A DNA stretch of 5,823 bases from Desulfuromonadaceae bacterium UBA5613. Its GTDB lineage: Bacteria; Desulfobacterota; Desulfuromonadia; Desulfuromonadales; UBA2197. Below the pieces are notes generated by a model that was not told where the DNA came from, did not search any database, and saw only the letters and a list, made by a program, of their open reading frames with translations. The position numbers and the translations under genes are program-made. Within the stretch, counting starts at the first letter, position 1, and each line of letters begins with the position of its first letter. Shown here piece after piece: positions 1-5,178 of the stretch. Where the stretch lies: positions 663 through 6,485 of the forward strand of contig DIKR01000021.1 in assembly GCA_002424625.1 (NCBI GenBank). The letters are read 5' to 3'.

Positions 1-2
1 GC

Positions 3-419
3 GCCCAGGCGGCCCTCACCTATGCGCGGGCCCATGCGGTGGAGCTCGGCATTGCCCCGGAGATCTTCGAAACCCTGGCCCTGCATATTCATGTGCCGGC
101 CGGCGCCATCCCCAAGGATGGTCCTTCCGCCGGGGTAACGATGGCCACCGCCTTGATCTCCTCCCTCTCCGGTCGCAAGGTGCGGGCGGATGTGGCGATG
201 ACCGGCGAGATTACTCTGCGCGGCAAGGTGCTGCCGATCGGCGGTCTCAAAGAGAAGATCCTGGCGGCGATTCGCGCTCAGGTGACGACGATCATCATTC
301 CGCGGCAAAACAGCAAGGATCTCGAAGAGGTGCCGGCGCATGTGCGGCGTAAGGTTAAATTTGTCCTGGCTGCGACCATGGCCGATGTCCTTGCCGCTGC
401 CCTGGAAGAGGCGCCGTGA
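3..419 (+). CDS. lon: Lon protease (endopeptidase La), C-terminal part, 5' end outside window
   Basis: This is the end of the proteolytic domain of Lon, the ATP-dependent cytoplasmic serine protease that degrades misfolded and regulatory proteins. The first complete codon in frame is at base 3. There are 138 sense codons before the TGA at 417-419, and the AAA+ ATPase and N-terminal domains would lie upstream. The catalytic Ser is seen in the motif PKDGPSAG (codon 126-128). The catalytic Lys follows in the motif GGLKEKILAA (codon 249-251), at the spacing known for the Lon Ser-Lys dyad. The stretch MTGEITLRGKVLPIGG is the conserved Lon core between them. A GTG at 39 could be mistaken for a start, but homology continues upstream of it (AQAALTYARAHAVELG), so the gene is truncated only by the window edge. 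The stop overlaps the thiL start by 4 nt, which suggests co-translation. Confidence 0.97.
   Translation, partial: AQAALTYARAHAVELGIAPEIFETLALHIHVPAGAIPKDGPSAGVTMATALISSLSGRKVRADVAMTGEITLRGKVLPIGGLKEKILAAIRAQVTTIIIPRQNSKDLEEVPAHVRRKVKFVLAATMADVLAAALEEAP
404..418 (+). promoter_or_regulatory. Ribosome binding site and overlapping GTG start of thiL
   Basis: GGAAGAGG (404-411) inside the last lon codons stands 4 nt before GTG 416-418. The GTGA overlap with the lon stop at 417-419 is a classic termination-reinitiation arrangement and supports this non-ATG start. Confidence 0.6.
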
Positions 420-1399
420 GTCTCGGGTCTTACGGTGAGTTCGGTCTGATCGAACGGATCCGCGCCCAGGTGGCGGGGCGGGACGATGTCCTCGTCGGCA
501 TCGGCGATGACTGTTGTGCGACAATGCTGCCGCCGGGAGAAGTCCTCCTCACCACCACCGATCTCCTTATCGAAGAGATCCATTTCCGCCGCGCCTGGAC
601 CGATTTTTTTGCGCTCGGCTGCAAAGCGGTGGCAGTGAATATCAGCGACATTGCTGCCATGGGGGGGACGCCGCGAACTTTGAGTCTGGGGTTAGGCCTC
701 CCTGCCGACCTGTGCCCGGAGGATTTCGATCAGCTCATTGCCGGTATCCTGACAGCGGCACAGGAGTATGGCGCGGTCCTCAGCGGTGGCGATACCTGTC
801 GTTCTCCTGCTGGCTTGCTTCTTTCGGTCACCGTGCAGGGGAGCAGCAAGCCGGAGGAGGTCCTGCGGCGCAGCGGCGCCCGGGTTGGAGATCTTCTTTA
901 CGTCTCCGGCACTCTCGGTGACAGCGCCCTGGTACTGCGTGAGCTTCTAACCGGGCGCACTCCCCCCGCCGAGCTTGCGGGCCGCCATCATCAGCCGACC
1001 GCCCGCCTCCGCCTCGGTCAGGAACTGGCACAGCGGCGGCTGGCGACCGCGTTGATCGATCTCTCCGACGGCCTGCGCGCCGATCTCGGTCATATCCTCA
1101 CGGCTTCCGGGATCGGTGCTCGCGTTGACGCTGCATCACTCCCCTTGTCACCAACCTTTCGCACTGCGCTGGCAATCGAACCGAGTCTGCTTGATCTTGC
1201 CCTGGCCGGTGGTGAAGATTATGAACTCCTGTGGAGCGCCCCGCCCGTCGCCGCTCCAGCCCTCGCTGCTCTCGGCACTGAACTGGGGCTGCCCCTGACC
1301 TGTATCGGTGAAATTGTCGCCGCAGCTGGGTTGCATGTTGTCGCGGCTGACGGCGAGGAAATTATTTCCTCAAAAGTGGGGTATAATCATTTTTCTTGA
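416..1399 (+). CDS. thiL: Thiamine-monophosphate kinase ThiL
   Basis: ThiL phosphorylates thiamine monophosphate with ATP to give thiamine diphosphate, the last step of cofactor synthesis, in the cytoplasm. The product has 327 residues, close to the usual length (about 325 in E. coli). Family motifs appear in order: GEFGLIERI (7-15), GIGDD (28-32, metal/nucleotide site), TTTDLLIEEIHF (46-57), GCKAVAVNISDIAAMGG (68-84), SGGDT (123-127), YVSGTLGDSALVL (162-174), LIDLSDGL (213-220), GGEDYELL (265-272) and the terminal GYNHF. These Asp-rich loops are typical of the PurM/ThiL ATP-binding fold. The residues after GDD are CCATM, where an Ala-Val type sequence is more usual; this is a minor oddity. 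The GTG start lies in GTGA, sharing 4 nt with the lon stop. GGAAGAGG at 404-411 can serve as ribosome binding site. No other thi gene is in view, so the linkage to lon is probably only transcriptional. Confidence 0.96.
   Translation: MSLGSYGEFGLIERIRAQVAGRDDVLVGIGDDCCATMLPPGEVLLTTTDLLIEEIHFRRAWTDFFALGCKAVAVNISDIAAMGGTPRTLSLGLGLPADLCPEDFDQLIAGILTAAQEYGAVLSGGDTCRSPAGLLLSVTVQGSSKPEEVLRRSGARVGDLLYVSGTLGDSALVLRELLTGRTPPAELAGRHHQPTARLRLGQELAQRRLATALIDLSDGLRADLGHILTASGIGARVDAASLPLSPTFRTALAIEPSLLDLALAGGEDYELLWSAPPVAAPALAALGTELGLPLTCIGEIVAAAGLHVVAADGEEIISSKVGYNHFS
1355..1387 (+). promoter_or_regulatory. Possible promoter -10 (TATAAT) with AT-rich dyad, inside thiL 3' end
   Basis: A perfect TATAAT lies at 1382-1387. 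The dyad GAGGAAA-TTA-TTTCCTC at 1355-1371 (7-bp perfect arms, 3-nt centre) covers the place where a -35 box would be. The region is clearly richer in A/T than the surrounding coding sequence. If active, it would start transcription near 1394, just before the thiL stop, and drive the cheR-type gene with a leader of about 110 nt. Against it, no TTGACA-like -35 is present at 16-18 bp spacing and there is no TGn extension, so an activator would be required. The bases also encode the normal ThiL C-terminus (EEIISSKVGYNH), so this may be chance. Confidence 0.25.
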
Positions 1400-1401
1400 G
1401 T

Positions 1402-1417
1402 GCCCCTACGTAGGGGC
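1402..1417. repeat. Perfect 16-bp palindrome made of two back-to-back REP ends
   Basis: GCCCCTAC (1402-1409) is directly followed by its reverse complement GTAGGGGC (1410-1417), starting 2 nt after the thiL stop. The 8-mer GTAGGGGC is the conserved 5' end of the REP-like units at 1433 and 2323, and occurs inverted at the 2386 end. This looks like the remnant ends of two neighbouring elements in opposite orientation. There is no T-run after it, so it is not a typical intrinsic terminator, although a hairpin in the mRNA could protect the thiL 3' end. Confidence 0.7.
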
Positions 1418-1432
1418 CATGGGTGGTAAAAT

Positions 1433-1457
1433 GTAGGGGCGAATCTTGTATCCGCCC
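1433..1457 (+). repeat. Single REP-like unit (GTAG tag plus hairpin)
   Basis: The unit has the tag GTAG (1433-1436), left stem GGGCGAAT (1437-1444), loop CTTGT (1445-1449) and right stem ATCCGCCC (1450-1457). Seven of eight stem positions pair, with a single A-C mismatch at 1442/1452. It has the same plan as both halves of the element at 2323-2386. The tag-plus-hairpin design matches what is known of repetitive extragenic palindromes mobilised by RAYT (REP-associated tyrosine) transposases. No such transposase is in the window. Confidence 0.7.
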
Positions 1458-1504
1458 CAAAGGCAGAAGCAGGAAGAACGAGGCAGTAAAGGATTTTTTT
1501 AGGG

Positions 1505-2317
1505 ATGGGAACAATGGAAACAGATCATCCCTTTGTCGGCAGCGATTTCACTGACGATGATTTTACGGCGATCGGCACCATCCTCGCAACAGCCGGAGGA
1601 GTGGCTATCGAACATTACAATGCGGCTTGTATCAAGCGTCGCATTGCCGCACGTATTCGTGACCTGAAACTGTCGGGGGCGCAGCCTTATCTGTCGCTGC
1701 TGCGGGCTGACGCTGTTGAAGTACATCGCCTGAGCGCGCTCCTCTCCCTGCATGTCTCCACCTTTTACCGTGATCCGCCGACCTTTGCGGCCCTGCGGCA
1801 GATTCTTTGCGAAGGGGCGCTGCCGCAACGCTGGTGGAGTGCCGGCTGTGCCGGCGGGGAAGAGCCCTACACTCTGGCCCTCCTTGCCGCACAAACTCCG
1901 CAGCTTTGTGGCAAGGTGGAGATCCTCGCCAGCGATGTCAGCCCCGAAATTCTCGATAAGGCCCGCCGCGGGGCGGTTACGGCTCCTCGCCTCAGTAATG
2001 TTTCGGCCGAGGAACAGGCGCGTTGTTTTAATGCTGCCGGGCCTGGCTTCCAAATCCGCGAGGAGTTGCGGCGGACAGTGCACTTTTTTCAGCACGATCT
2101 CCTCAGCGCGGCGCCCTATCCGGCGGTCGATTTGATCCTGTGCCGGTATGTCCTCATGTACTTTAACGCTACGGATCAGGAGAAGGTTTTGGGTCGGTTT
2201 GCTGCGGCTCTCCCCGCCGGCGGCATACTGGTGTTGGGGCGGACCGAGACTCTGCGTGATAGCGCCGGATTCTTCGCTCCGATCAATGTACAAGAACGGA
2301 TTTATCAGCGGATATAA
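1505..2317 (+). CDS. CheR-type protein-glutamate O-methyltransferase (isolated, no chemotaxis neighbours)
   Basis: The 270-residue product matches the CheR family, which uses S-adenosylmethionine to methylate glutamates on chemoreceptors in the cytoplasm. An N-terminal helical CheR domain is recognisable (about residues 20-85, with GGVAIEHYNAACIKRRIAARI), followed by STFYRDPPTF (85-94). The SAM-binding loop is SAGCAGGEEPYTLALLA (112-128). LASDVSPEILDKARRG (141-156) is the acidic ribose-binding strand, and VHFFQHDLL (192-200) and the CRYVLMYF segment (213-220) are also typical. GGILVLGRTETL (239-250) is the C-terminal strand. The usual CRN at the active-site segment is CRY here. No cheB, cheA, cheW or receptor gene is visible, so the true target is unknown. 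The start is uncertain: ATG 1505 has AAAGGA (1488-1493) 11 nt upstream, while in-frame ATG 1514 has AGGGA (1501-1505) 8 nt upstream. The gene is flanked on both sides by REP-like repeats. Confidence 0.9.
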   Translation: MGTMETDHPFVGSDFTDDDFTAIGTILATAGGVAIEHYNAACIKRRIAARIRDLKLSGAQPYLSLLRADAVEVHRLSALLSLHVSTFYRDPPTFAALRQILCEGALPQRWWSAGCAGGEEPYTLALLAAQTPQLCGKVEILASDVSPEILDKARRGAVTAPRLSNVSAEEQARCFNAAGPGFQIREELRRTVHFFQHDLLSAAPYPAVDLILCRYVLMYFNATDQEKVLGRFAAALPAGGILVLGRTETLRDSAGFFAPINVQERIYQRI

Positions 2318-2322
2318 ACAAG

Positions 2323-2386
2323 GTAGGGGCACACCTATGTGTGTGCCCGCAGTCATAACCGGGCGGACACGCAGGTCCGCCCCTAC
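2323..2386. repeat. REPIN-like element: two inverted GTAG-tagged hairpins (64 bp)
   Basis: Left unit: GTAG (2323-2326), stem GGGCACAC (2327-2334), loop CTATGT (2335-2340), stem GTGTGCCC (2341-2348). A 12-nt spacer (2349-2360) follows. The right unit is inverted: stem GGGCGGAC (2361-2368), loop ACGCAG (2369-2374), stem GTCCGCCC (2375-2382), CTAC (2383-2386). Both 8-bp stems pair perfectly. The symmetrical plan tag-hairpin-spacer-hairpin-tag is that of a REPIN, a REP doublet moved in trans by RAYT transposases. The element starts 5 nt after the cheR-type stop and fills 64 of the 86 nt before the lolA-like start. No T-run follows, so it is not a standard intrinsic terminator, but it may stabilise or process the transcript between the two genes. 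Confidence 0.8.
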
Positions 2387-2393
2387 CATAAAT

Positions 2394-2406
2394 GAGGCTT
2401 GTCATG
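2394..2406 (+). promoter_or_regulatory. Ribosome binding site deciding the lolA-like start at 2404
   Basis: GAGG (2394-2397) is 6 nt before ATG 2404-2406. The earlier in-frame ATG at 2392 has no Shine-Dalgarno sequence (preceded by CTACCATAA), and using it would put MRLV in front of a perfect signal peptide. The ribosome site begins only 8 nt after the repeat element ends. Confidence 0.65.
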
Positions 2407-3165
2407 AAGAAACATTTGCTTGTGGTGTTGATCTTGAGTCTGCTGCTTCCGGCCCTTGCCGTTGCCGCCGATGTCGGGCTGAAGGATGTCATCAAAGCCC
2501 TTGAAGTCCCCTTCCAGAGCGCCGGCAGCGGGCAAGTGCATGACGTTCGCGCCGACTTTTCCCAAAATTCGCGGATCGCCGCCCTCGATCGCAGCCAGCG
2601 TGGGCGCGGGACGGTCTCCTTCCGTTTTGAACCGGGGGATGACCGGCGCGCTCCGGTCGCCATGTTCAACTGGCAGTATCAGGAGCCGAGCGCGCAGGAG
2701 ATCGTCAGTGACGGCCGGACCATGTGGGTTTACCTTCCGGAGAGCCGGCAGGTGATCGAATCGGATCTTACGCTTGCCGGCAGTGGCGGGGCGGTCAATC
2801 CTGTCAATTTCCTTTCCGGTCTCGGCAACCTTTCCCGCGATTTCTTCATCAGCTTTGCAACCCCAGATACCGACAGCGCCGGCCACTATATTCTCGACCT
2901 GCGCCCCAAGCAGCCGTCACCCCTGATGCGTAATCTCCGGATCGTCGTCAATCGCGATGCCGTGCAGGCGCGGGCGAAGCGTTCGGATCGCGTCTATTTC
3001 CCCATCCTGTCGACCACGGTGACCGATCCGGGCGACAATCAAACAACTATTGAATTCAGCAATATCCGGGTGAATAGCGGCCTTTCCCGCGCCGATTTCC
3101 GTTTCACTCCACCACCGGGGGTCGAAGTCGTGAAGCCAACCCCGGGGATGAACATTGGGTTCTAG
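2404..3165 (+). CDS. lolA: LolA-like outer-membrane lipoprotein carrier protein
   Basis: LolA is the periplasmic chaperone that accepts lipoproteins from the LolCDE complex at the inner membrane and hands them to the outer membrane. From ATG 2404 the product has 253 residues. It begins with a clear Sec signal peptide: MKKH, a hydrophobic run of Leu/Val/Ile (5-18), and a cleavage site near AVA-A (19-22). Family features follow: VRADFSQ near the mature start, GRGTVSFRF, FNWQYQEP, AQEIVSDGRTMWVYLPESRQVI (the LolA core beta strand), NFLSGLGNLSRDF, and near the C-terminus FRFTPPPGVEVVKP. It is longer than the about 200 residues of E. coli LolA, mainly at the N- and C-terminal ends. A related LolA-like family member with another substrate cannot be excluded. 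Because the gap upstream is nearly all repeat, any private promoter must lie in or before the end of the cheR-type gene. Confidence 0.88.
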   Translation: MKKHLLVVLILSLLLPALAVAADVGLKDVIKALEVPFQSAGSGQVHDVRADFSQNSRIAALDRSQRGRGTVSFRFEPGDDRRAPVAMFNWQYQEPSAQEIVSDGRTMWVYLPESRQVIESDLTLAGSGGAVNPVNFLSGLGNLSRDFFISFATPDTDSAGHYILDLRPKQPSPLMRNLRIVVNRDAVQARAKRSDRVYFPILSTTVTDPGDNQTTIEFSNIRVNSGLSRADFRFTPPPGVEVVKPTPGMNIGF

Positions 3166-3209
3166 TCTTGAAATTGTCTTTCCTGTTTGGTTCCGGCTTT
3201 GTCCGGCTT

Positions 3210-3244
3210 GGAGGTAAATGATCTGCTTACAGTTGAAGGAGTGA
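3210..3244 (+). other. Possible 8-codon minicistron before the yajQ-family gene
   Basis: GGAGG (3210-3214) precedes ATG 3218, and the frame reads MICLQLKE then TGA at 3242-3244, 3 nt before the next ATG. Its last two codons (AAG GAG) are also the ribosome binding site of the downstream gene, so translating it would pass directly over that site. The GGAGG-to-ATG spacing of 3 nt is short, and such a small frame can occur by chance. No amino-acid run suggests an attenuator. Confidence 0.25.
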
Positions 3245-3247
3245 AAG

Positions 3248-3733
3248 ATGCCGAGTTTTGACGTGGTTTCGAAAGTTGATATGCAGGAGATCGATAACGC
3301 GGTGAATCAGGCGCGCAAAGAGATCGAGCAGCGCTATGATTTCAAGGGGACAAAGAATGAGATTGAGTTGGCCAAGGATGCCTTGAATATCCTGGCAGCC
3401 GGCGATCAGAAGCTCGACGCTGTCCTTGAAATTCTCCGTGGTAAGCTCGCCCGCCGCAATCTTTCGCCGAAATGCCTCGATTACGGCAAGCGCGAGACCG
3501 CTTCCCATGATCAGGTTCGGATGAAGATCAGCATTGTTCAGGGGATCTCCAAGGAGAAGGGGAAAGAGGTCGTCCAGGCGATCAAGGATTCCAAACTCAA
3601 GGTGCAGGCGCAGATCATGGAGGATCAGGTGCGGGTGACCGGGAAGAAAATCGACGACCTGCAAGAGGTGATTCAGCTGCTTAAAGGAAAAGATTTCGAT
3701 ATTGAATTGCAGTTTGTCAATATGCGGGATTGA
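3248..3733 (+). CDS. yajQ: YajQ-family (UPF0234/DUF520) nucleotide-binding protein
   Basis: The 161-residue product is nearly full family length (about 163 in E. coli YajQ). Characteristic stretches are MPSFDVVSKVDMQEIDNAVN at the N-terminus, IEQRYDFKGTKNEIEL (26-41), LRGKLARRNLSPKCLDYG (64-81), VRMKISIVQGISKEKGKEVVQAIKDSKLKVQAQIMEDQVRV (about 92-132) and KDFDIELQFVNMRD at the C-terminus. The family folds as two ferredoxin-like domains. Members have been reported to bind nucleic acid or nucleotides, and in Xanthomonas and Pseudomonas to bind cyclic di-GMP as a transcription co-factor. Which activity applies here cannot be told from sequence. It is a soluble cytoplasmic protein with no signal peptide. 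GAAGGAG (3235-3241) is 6 nt before the ATG, a strong ribosome binding site. The TGA stop is followed at once by an in-frame TAG. A long inverted repeat follows the gene. Confidence 0.95.
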   Translation: MPSFDVVSKVDMQEIDNAVNQARKEIEQRYDFKGTKNEIELAKDALNILAAGDQKLDAVLEILRGKLARRNLSPKCLDYGKRETASHDQVRMKISIVQGISKEKGKEVVQAIKDSKLKVQAQIMEDQVRVTGKKIDDLQEVIQLLKGKDFDIELQFVNMRD

Positions 3734-3738
3734 TAGAG

Positions 3739-3808
3739 TCCGTGACGCGTGACGCGTTACGCGTAACACACGAGACCCTGTCACCCGTTACGCGTCACGC
3801 GTCACGGA
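3739..3808. repeat. Large inverted repeat built from heptanucleotide units
   Basis: Two 30-nt arms (3739-3768 and 3779-3808) pair around a 10-nt loop (3769-3778). The outer 19 bp match perfectly, and three mismatches (at 3758, 3762 and 3765) lie in the inner part. Each arm is a run of 7-nt units: on the left GTGACGC, GTGACGC, GTTACGC, GTAACAC (3742-3769); on the right GTCACCC, GTTACGC, GTCACGC, GTCACGG (3780-3807). ACGCGT occurs five times (3745, 3752, 3759, 3790, 3797). The structure fills most of the gap between the yajQ-family gene and rimO and ends 5 nt before the rimO ribosome binding site. Only three Ts follow, so it is not a clear intrinsic terminator. It is unrelated in sequence to the GTAG-type repeats elsewhere in the window. 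Confidence 0.85.
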
Positions 3809-3813
3809 TTTAC

Positions 3814-3831
3814 AAGGAGATATAACCATTG
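3814..3831 (+). promoter_or_regulatory. Ribosome binding site and TTG start of rimO
   Basis: AAGGAG (3814-3819) stands 9 nt before TTG 3829-3831. The frame from TTG gives MKYRVSLVSLGCAKN, the expected RimO N-terminus. No ATG or GTG lies in frame nearby upstream, so the rare TTG start is well supported. Confidence 0.75.
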
Positions 3832-5178
3832 AAATACCGAGTCAGTCTGGTAAGCCTCGGCTGTGCTAAAAACCTGGTCGATGCCGAAGTCATGCTTGGC
3901 CATCTGCCGGCGGAGCGTTTTGAGGTGATAACCGACGAAAGTTCGGCCGAGATCATCATCGTCAATACCTGCTCCTTTATCAAGGAGGCGAAGGAAGAGT
4001 CGATCGAAACGATCCTTGATCTCGCCGAGCATAAAAAGAGCGGCAACTGTCAACTGCTGGTCGTCTGCGGCTGCATGCCGCAACGCTATCGTGAGGATCT
4101 GGCGACCTCGATGCCGGAGGTCGATCTCTGGCTCGGCACTGGCGATGTCCCGCGCGTTGTCGAGCTGATCGAAGCCAAGCTGGCCGGCTCTCTGGCGGAG
4201 GGCGAGACTTTTGCGCCGCCGAATTGGCTCTACGATCATACGACGCAGCGGGTGCGCTCTTCGCCGCACTATACGAGTTATGTCAAGATTGCCGAAGGGT
4301 GCGACAACCTCTGTTCTTACTGCGTTATCCCAGCCATTCGCGGGCCGTTACGTTCCCGTTCGATTGCTTCGGTGGTGTCTGAAGTGCAGGGCATGGTCAA
4401 CGACGGGGTGAAGGAGATCAATCTCATCGCCCAGGATATCACCGCCTTTGGCCGCGACCGCCATGACGGCCCCCGCATTGAAGATCTCCTCACTGAACTG
4501 GTGAAGATCGACGGTTTGCGCTGGCTGCGCCTCCTTTATGCTTATCCCGACGGCATCAGCGATGAATTGCTCGACACCATCGCCCGGGAAGAGAAGATCT
4601 GCAACTATCTCGATATCCCCCTGCAGCATATCGATGACGGCATCCTCGGCATGATGAATCGCCGCATCGACGAGGCCGGGATTCGCAACCTGCTGGTGCG
4701 GGTGCGCAGCCGCATCCCGGAGATGACGCTGCGTACCTCCTTTATTGTCGGCTTCCCCGGCGAGAGCGAAGAGCAATTTGCCAAGCTGCTCGATTTTGTC
4801 AATGAAGGGCACTTTGAGCGGGTCGGGGTCTTCTGCTATTCCAAGGAGGAGGGGACGCCGGCTTATCAGTTGGCCGGGCAGATTGCCGAGCGCACCAAGA
4901 AGTCGCGGCGCCAGAAGCTGATGAAGGCACAGGCACGCGTCTCTTTCCGCAAGAATCGCGAGCTGATCGGCAGGATTGAACCGGTGCTGGTCGAAGGTTA
5001 CAGCGAAGAGAGTGAGCTGCTGCTGCGCGGCCGCTCGGTCCGTCAGGCGCCGGATGTTGACGGCCAGGTTTACATCACCGCCGGCGACGCCAACATCGGC
5101 GATATTGTCGAACTGAAGATCACCGATTCTTCAGAGTACGACCTGATCGGTGAAATTGTCGAACCCGTTCTTTGCTGA
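3829..5178 (+). CDS. rimO: Ribosomal protein S12 methylthiotransferase RimO
   Basis: RimO is a radical-SAM enzyme that adds a methylthio group to a conserved aspartate of ribosomal protein S12 (Asp88 in E. coli). The product has 449 residues, normal for the family. The N-terminal MTTase domain has its three cluster cysteines at C12 (SLGCAKNLVDAE), C48 (VNTCSF) and C82 (CGCMPQRY). The radical-SAM motif is C158-x3-C162-x2-C165 (EGCDNLCSYCVIPAIRG). Then follow LIAQDITAFGRD, LRLLYAYPDGI, YLDIPLQHIDDGIL and RTSFIVGFPGE, all hallmark segments. A C-terminal TRAM domain (about 375-445, with VLVEGYSEES and GDIVELKI) binds the substrate. SLGCAKN and the PLQH segment favour RimO over the related tRNA enzyme MiaB. 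The gene starts at TTG with a good ribosome site and its end overlaps gluQRS, so both modify parts of the translation machinery and are probably co-expressed. Confidence 0.97.
   Translation: MKYRVSLVSLGCAKNLVDAEVMLGHLPAERFEVITDESSAEIIIVNTCSFIKEAKEESIETILDLAEHKKSGNCQLLVVCGCMPQRYREDLATSMPEVDLWLGTGDVPRVVELIEAKLAGSLAEGETFAPPNWLYDHTTQRVRSSPHYTSYVKIAEGCDNLCSYCVIPAIRGPLRSRSIASVVSEVQGMVNDGVKEINLIAQDITAFGRDRHDGPRIEDLLTELVKIDGLRWLRLLYAYPDGISDELLDTIAREEKICNYLDIPLQHIDDGILGMMNRRIDEAGIRNLLVRVRSRIPEMTLRTSFIVGFPGESEEQFAKLLDFVNEGHFERVGVFCYSKEEGTPAYQLAGQIAERTKKSRRQKLMKAQARVSFRKNRELIGRIEPVLVEGYSEESELLLRGRSVRQAPDVDGQVYITAGDANIGDIVELKITDSSEYDLIGEIVEPVLC

Noticed and set aside
39..41. GTG at 39 as the start of a small protease gene
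   Set aside because: Lon homology continues in frame upstream to the window edge, so the gene is simply cut by the window.
1402..1417. Intrinsic terminator for thiL
   Set aside because: The palindrome is perfect but has no loop to speak of and no T-run after it, and the same 8-mer recurs as a repeat-family end elsewhere in the window.
2323..2386. CRISPR or tandem-repeat array
   Set aside because: There are only two units, in inverted orientation, each a hairpin with changed stem bases. This does not fit identical direct repeats with spacers.
1499..2389. A long open frame on the minus strand opposite the cheR-type gene
   Set aside because: It is the antisense shadow of a gene with clear family motifs. 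Its translation shows no recognisable domain, and its N-terminal codons are just the REPIN-like repeat.
2392..2403. Earlier ATG start for the lolA-like gene at 2392
   Set aside because: It has no ribosome binding site, and it would add MRLV ahead of a textbook signal peptide. ATG 2404 has GAGG at proper spacing.
3168..3196. TTGAAA at 3168 as a -35 box for the yajQ-family gene
   Set aside because: The -10 position at 17 bp spacing reads TTCCGG, which is not a promoter element.
3192..3209. Direct repeat TCCGGCTT (3192-3199 and 3202-3209) with 10-nt period before the yajQ-family gene
   Set aside because: Only two 8-nt copies with one helical turn of spacing. It could be a binding site, but nothing else supports it.
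3802..4269. Minus-strand open frame opposite the rimO start and the heptad repeat
   Set aside because: It has no recognisable motifs and lies opposite the highly conserved MTTase domain of RimO; it is a coding shadow.
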